Part shown: positions 60,857 through 64,000 of the stretch, one piece after another
How positions within the stretch are numbered: the first letter of the stretch is position 1
Layout: each line of letters begins with the position of its first letter
Origin: Amycolatopsis decaplanina DSM 44594
Lineage (GTDB): Bacteria > Actinomycetota > Actinomycetes > Mycobacteriales > Pseudonocardiaceae
Direction of reading: 5' to 3'
DNA length: 64,000 bases
Assembly: GCF_000342005.1 (NCBI RefSeq)
Contig: NZ_AOHO01000068.1
Location: 188,330-252,329 of the forward strand
Position numbers and translations under genes: made by a program
The notes under the pieces: generated by a model
The model's input: only the letters and a program-made list of their open reading frames with translations
What the model was told of the DNA's origin: nothing
Databases searched by the model: none

Positions 60857-61848
60857 TCGGTGAGGTGGCGCGGCGTTCGGGAGTGAGCTCCCGGATGCTG
60901 CGCCACTACGACTCCCTCGGGCTGGTGCGGCCGACGGGACGCACCGTCGGCGGCTACCGGGAATATGCGGACGAGGACATCCGCAGGATCTTCCATGTGG
61001 AGAGCCTGCGCTCGCTGGGGCTGTCCCTGCGCCAGATCTCGCGCGCGCTGGAGGACCCGACCTTCACGCCGTCGACGCTGGTCGGCGACCTCATCCGCCA
61101 GGCGGAGGACCGGGTGAACCGGGAACAGGAGCTGCTCGAGCGGCTGCGCGCGGTCGACGCCTCGGCCCCCTCGGACTGGCAGGACGCCTTGCGCATCGTG
61201 GAACTCCTGCGAGGTCTCACGTCACCCCACGCGGCGCGCCGCCAGCAGGCCGCCCTTAGCCCGGCCGAAGACATGCCGGTTCCCGCCGATCGGCTCGCCG
61301 ACGCGATCCTGAACGAGGCCGACCCGAATGTCGCCGGAGCCCTGCGCTGGGCTCTCGCGCGGGCGGGCGGCGACGGAGTGGCCGGGGTGGTGGCCGGGCT
61401 GCGTTCGGAGGACGCCCGCATCCGGCAGCGCGCGGTTCTGGCGCTCGCCGAGATTCCCGGCGAGGAAGCCGGGACGGCGCTCGCGGAAGCGCTCGGGGAC
61501 TCCGACGCGAGAGTGCGCGGGCCCGCCGCACTGGCCTTGGGCGGTCGAGGGGCGACCGCGGCCACGCCGTCCCTCGTCCGCATGGTGGTCGACGGCACGA
61601 ACGACGTCGAAGCCGCGGAAGTGCTGGGCGCACTGGTGGAGATTCCCGGCTCCGCGGAACGGATCATGGCCGCCTTGGCCGACGAACTCGCGGCCCACGC
61701 CGGGGATTCCGCGGTCCGGATCCGCGTGGTCCAAGCCCTGGCGGAAATTCCGGGGCCCCTGGCGCGCGGCATGCTACGACAACTCGCCGAGGACGACGAT
61801 CCGGCTGTCGCGCTGATCGCGTCCGCCCTCGCCGACCGAGGTCGATGA
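60850..61848 (+). CDS. MerR-family regulator fused to HEAT repeats
   Basis: 332 residues. MerR winged helix at 1-70 (LIGEVARRSGVSSRMLRHYDSLGLVRPTGR, fragment), dimer helix to about 115, then HEAT repeats at about 140-332 (VAGALRWALARAGGDGV; IRQRAVLALAEIPGEEAGTAL; VRIRVVQALAEIPGPLARGML). No metal-binding cysteines, so the effector is not a thiophilic metal. The HEAT part may sense a protein partner, perhaps via the HEAT protein encoded just upstream. Probably controls its own promoter at 60130. Confidence 0.88.
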   Translation: MLIGEVARRSGVSSRMLRHYDSLGLVRPTGRTVGGYREYADEDIRRIFHVESLRSLGLSLRQISRALEDPTFTPSTLVGDLIRQAEDRVNREQELLERLRAVDASAPSDWQDALRIVELLRGLTSPHAARRQQAALSPAEDMPVPADRLADAILNEADPNVAGALRWALARAGGDGVAGVVAGLRSEDARIRQRAVLALAEIPGEEAGTALAEALGDSDARVRGPAALALGGRGATAATPSLVRMVVDGTNDVEAAEVLGALVEIPGSAERIMAALADELAAHAGDSAVRIRVVQALAEIPGPLARGMLRQLAEDDDPAVALIASALADRGR

Positions 61849-61965
61849 CACCACCGCGGACTCGCCCGCGCCGCCACCGATCCGGAAACCGTTCGCGACC
61901 ATTACGAACGCGCGATCAAGGTCTACCCCGACTGGACCTCGTCCGCGTATCGGCGCCCTTCCTTG
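61849..61965 (+). pseudogene. Coding-like remnant in frame after the MerR-HEAT stop
   Basis: Directly after the TGA, in the same frame, sequence reads LARAATDPETVRDHYERAI then KVYPDWTSSAYRR, with strong coding character and no start of its own. It looks like the tail of a TPR or regulator gene joined here by deletion. Confidence 0.4.
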
Positions 61966-61995
61966 CGCCTAAGTGGCTTTCGCGACGCTTGGTGT

Positions 61996-62050
61996 GTCCG
62001 TGAAGGCCTCCTTCCCTACTTTCAGGGTAGGGAAGGAGGCCTTCACGGAC
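61996..62050. terminator. 24-bp-arm palindrome between convergent genes (family 1 variant)
   Basis: Arms 61996-62019 and 62027-62050, perfect, 7-base loop; outer part GTCCGTGAAGGCCTCCTT is shared with 7975 and 48001 while the inner part differs. It lies between the MerR-HEAT and glucoamylase genes. Confidence 0.7.
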
Positions 62051-62235
62051 TTTCCTGACTCGCGGCTGCTCAAGACCACACCACCGACCGAGCGGGGAAG
62101 AATCCGGACGCTCAACGTCCGGAATCCTCCCCCGTCGCACACCCATCATCCAACCCGAGGACACCCAGGTCAGCCCAGATTCCAGTGGATAGGCGAATAC
62201 AGGTCCGCTAGAAGCCGAATCGCCACTCACGAGGC

Positions 62236-64000
62236 TCAAGACCGCCAGGTGTCGTTCAGCGCCAGTGTGCAGCCGTCCGAAGTGGTGCCGACGCGATTGG
62301 CGCCTGATTCCCACGTGACGTTACCGCCCTCCTTGCGGATGTACTTGTACTGGAAGGCGGCTCCCTTCGGCAAAGTGACCTTCGCCGTCCACAAGGGATA
62401 GTCGGCGGACGCCATCGGGACCGCGTTCGCCGGGTTCCACCCGCCGAGTTCGGCGCGGTCGCCGACGACGAAGATGTTCTGGCCCCAGGACGTGGTGGCG
62501 TTCACGGTGAACTTCGCCGCAACACCGGAGCACGCCGCGCTGTACCGCTGCTTGACCACCGACGGTGTCTCGACCGGGGCGCCCGCGTCGATCGAGTGTG
62601 CCAGCCGGACGAACTGCGCCATCGACCAAGCGAGCGGCGTCGCCGAGCCGGTGCCTTCGCCGAAGGTGAAGCCGCCGGTGCTCTGCCGGTCCCAGACCTG
62701 TTCGGGGATCAGATAGCCGGGATTCGCCGAGGCGGCCATGGCGGACAGATGCGCCGTCGCCGAGCGGCCGTTGGCCAGTTCGTATTCGCCGCGTTCACCG
62801 GTGAGCAACGGCCATAGCCGTCCGACGCCGGCGCCGGTGTAAGGACCGCCGGAAGCGGTTTCGCCGTAGCCGTCGTGGTTGTACCGGTACCACATCGGGC
62901 CGTTCGGAGTGTCCACCTTGAGCGTCGAGTCCACTTCGGGAACCGAGGCGGCGACGTCCGGATCGGCCGCCGGTTTCACGCCCAGGCGGACGAGGTCCAG
63001 GAAGCCGGCGTCGATGATGGCGCGTTCATCATGGTTTCCGCCGCCGTTCTGCAGGAAGACGTTCTGTCCGTCGTTCGGATCGCCGTTGCCGTCGATGCGG
63101 TGGAAATACCGGCCGTCGCCGAGCGGACCGGACGTGGTGAACGTCCAGGCGCTGACCTGCGCCTGCCACCGGTCGGCGGTCTCGCGGTAGCGGGCGGCGC
63201 CGGCGGTGTCCCCGTTGCGTTCGGCGATGTCGGCGGCGCAGATCAGCCCGGCGATCTCCGCGGCGATGGTGGAGGGTGAGTAGCCGCCGTTCTCTTCCCA
63301 GCGTTCCTGCGGGGTGGACGGACCGTGTGCGACGAGGAAGTCCGCGGACTTCTTCACCTTCGCCCACATCCCCGCGTCGAACCGGCTCAGCTGCCACGCG
63401 AGCACGATCGGGAAGGCGACCTCGTCCATCTGCAGGCTGGTCCAGCAGTTGGTGCCGTCGAGCCGGGTGTTCTGCGGGAAAGAACCGTCCGGTCGCTGCT
63501 GGACGGTGAACAGATAATCGACCGACCGGTTGGCCGCCGCCGAGTCGCCTGCCGCGATCTGCGCGGTCGAGACCTGGTAGAGGTCGCGAGACCAGACGGC
63601 GTGGTATCCGCAGTCCCCCGTGCCGTTCGCGTCCTTCGCCTCACCCCACGGATTGGTGAGCGAGGCGACGTTCGCTCCCGGATAGGTCTTGTCCTCGTGG
63701 GCCTTGAGGGTCATCAGCGCGACGTTGTACTGCGTGGTCAGACCGGCACCGCTGATCGAACGGGGCACCGCGGCCAGTGAGGAAAGGTAGCCGCTCCAGC
63801 CGGACCGGTACGCGGTGTCCGCCGCCGCGAAACCACCCGCGAGCGAGGCCGACGCGTTCGCCGACGCGGCGCCGCGATCGCCTCCGAAACCGATCGCGAG
63901 CGTGAAGGTGGTGTCGGTGCCCACGGGAATCTGCCCCAGCTGCACCAGATTCCCGGGCGTCGAGGCCGAGTCGTACTGCGCACCGAGAACGTGATCGCCG
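62236..64000 (-). CDS. Secreted glucoamylase (GH15) with C-terminal CBM20 (5' end outside window)
   Basis: 588 codons in view, N-terminus beyond the window. A GH15 catalytic domain: DCGYHAVWSRDLY, WEENGGYSPSTIAAEIAGL (general acid Glu) and GYLIPEQVWD (general base Glu). The last ~95 residues are a CBM20 starch-binding domain (VGDRAELGGWNP; PLWTAKVTLPKG; QYKYIRKEGGNVTWESG). Releases glucose from starch or glycogen outside the cell. Two late Cys (around TSDGC and SAACSG) could pair. Confidence 0.92.
   Translation of the reverse strand, partial: GDHVLGAQYDSASTPGNLVQLGQIPVGTDTTFTLAIGFGGDRGAASANASASLAGGFAAADTAYRSGWSGYLSSLAAVPRSISGAGLTTQYNVALMTLKAHEDKTYPGANVASLTNPWGEAKDANGTGDCGYHAVWSRDLYQVSTAQIAAGDSAAANRSVDYLFTVQQRPDGSFPQNTRLDGTNCWTSLQMDEVAFPIVLAWQLSRFDAGMWAKVKKSADFLVAHGPSTPQERWEENGGYSPSTIAAEIAGLICAADIAERNGDTAGAARYRETADRWQAQVSAWTFTTSGPLGDGRYFHRIDGNGDPNDGQNVFLQNGGGNHDERAIIDAGFLDLVRLGVKPAADPDVAASVPEVDSTLKVDTPNGPMWYRYNHDGYGETASGGPYTGAGVGRLWPLLTGERGEYELANGRSATAHLSAMAASANPGYLIPEQVWDRQSTGGFTFGEGTGSATPLAWSMAQFVRLAHSIDAGAPVETPSVVKQRYSAACSGVAAKFTVNATTSWGQNIFVVGDRAELGGWNPANAVPMASADYPLWTAKVTLPKGAAFQYKYIRKEGGNVTWESGANRVGTTSDGCTLALNDTWRS

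Noticed and set aside
1-64000. CRISPR arrays, tRNA or rRNA genes, transposases, phage integrases, secondary-metabolite synthases
   Set aside because: No spaced repeat array, cloverleaf, recombinase motif or PKS/NRPS domain was seen in a visual reading of both strands; a covariance-model search would be needed to exclude small RNAs.

Overview
The window is about 70% GC. It has dense overlapping operons, frequent GTG starts and strong GGAGG-type ribosome binding sites. This points to a filamentous actinomycete, and protein style together with long palindromic intergenic repeats suggests Amycolatopsis or a close pseudonocardial relative (inference; no 16S or search was available). No rRNA, tRNA, CRISPR array, transposase or phage gene was recognised.

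Region A (about 1-27.5 kb) looks like a hypoxia/dormancy island of the DosR (DevR) regulon type. It carries five universal stress protein genes, three CBS-domain genes, two Acg-family nitroreductases plus a third broken one, two Rv1733c-like membrane proteins, a small heat shock protein, phosphoketolase with acetate kinase, a flavodoxin-like protein, GAPDH, a zinc alcohol dehydrogenase, a polyphosphate module (PPK2 and CHAD), a RafH/HPF ribosome hibernation factor and BluB. Degenerate 14-bp sites (RGGAC-N4-GTCYC type) precede most of these units, and I read them as DevR-like boxes. The sensor and regulator genes are not in the window. The leftmost gene, an acetyltransferase/acyl-CoA synthetase fusion, is cut by the window edge.

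Region B (27.5-29.4 kb) holds about 1 kb of apparently decayed sequence and an alpha/beta hydrolase.

Region C (29.4-48.9 kb) encodes taurine dissimilation. Taurine:pyruvate aminotransferase (tpa), sulfoacetaldehyde acetyltransferase (xsc) and phosphotransacetylase (pta) convert taurine to acetyl-CoA and sulfite. Alanine dehydrogenase (ald) can regenerate pyruvate, and YeiH-type and TauE-type permeases could export the sulfur product. LysR, IclR and MocR regulators and an APC permease lie among them. An IclR - CobS-like AAA+ - CobT-like VWA operon diverges from xsc. A separate amidohydrolase - DUF3311 - sodium:solute symporter operon is inserted here.

Region D (48.9-60.1 kb) is a compact nicotinate catabolic operon of nine genes read leftward from a divergent MarR regulator: nicX, nicE, nicC, an MFS transporter, three molybdenum-hydroxylase subunits, a CoxG-like protein, and a fusion of maleamate amidohydrolase (NicF) with N-formylmaleamate deformylase (NicD). 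Two 31-bp direct repeats lie in the divergent promoter region.

Region E (60.1-64 kb) has a two-gene unit, a HEAT-repeat protein and a MerR regulator with its own HEAT repeats, behind a textbook 19-bp-spacer MerR promoter. It is followed by a secreted GH15 glucoamylase with a CBM20 domain whose 5' end lies outside the window.

Long near-perfect palindromes of two families recur, mostly between convergent genes, where they probably act as bidirectional terminators.
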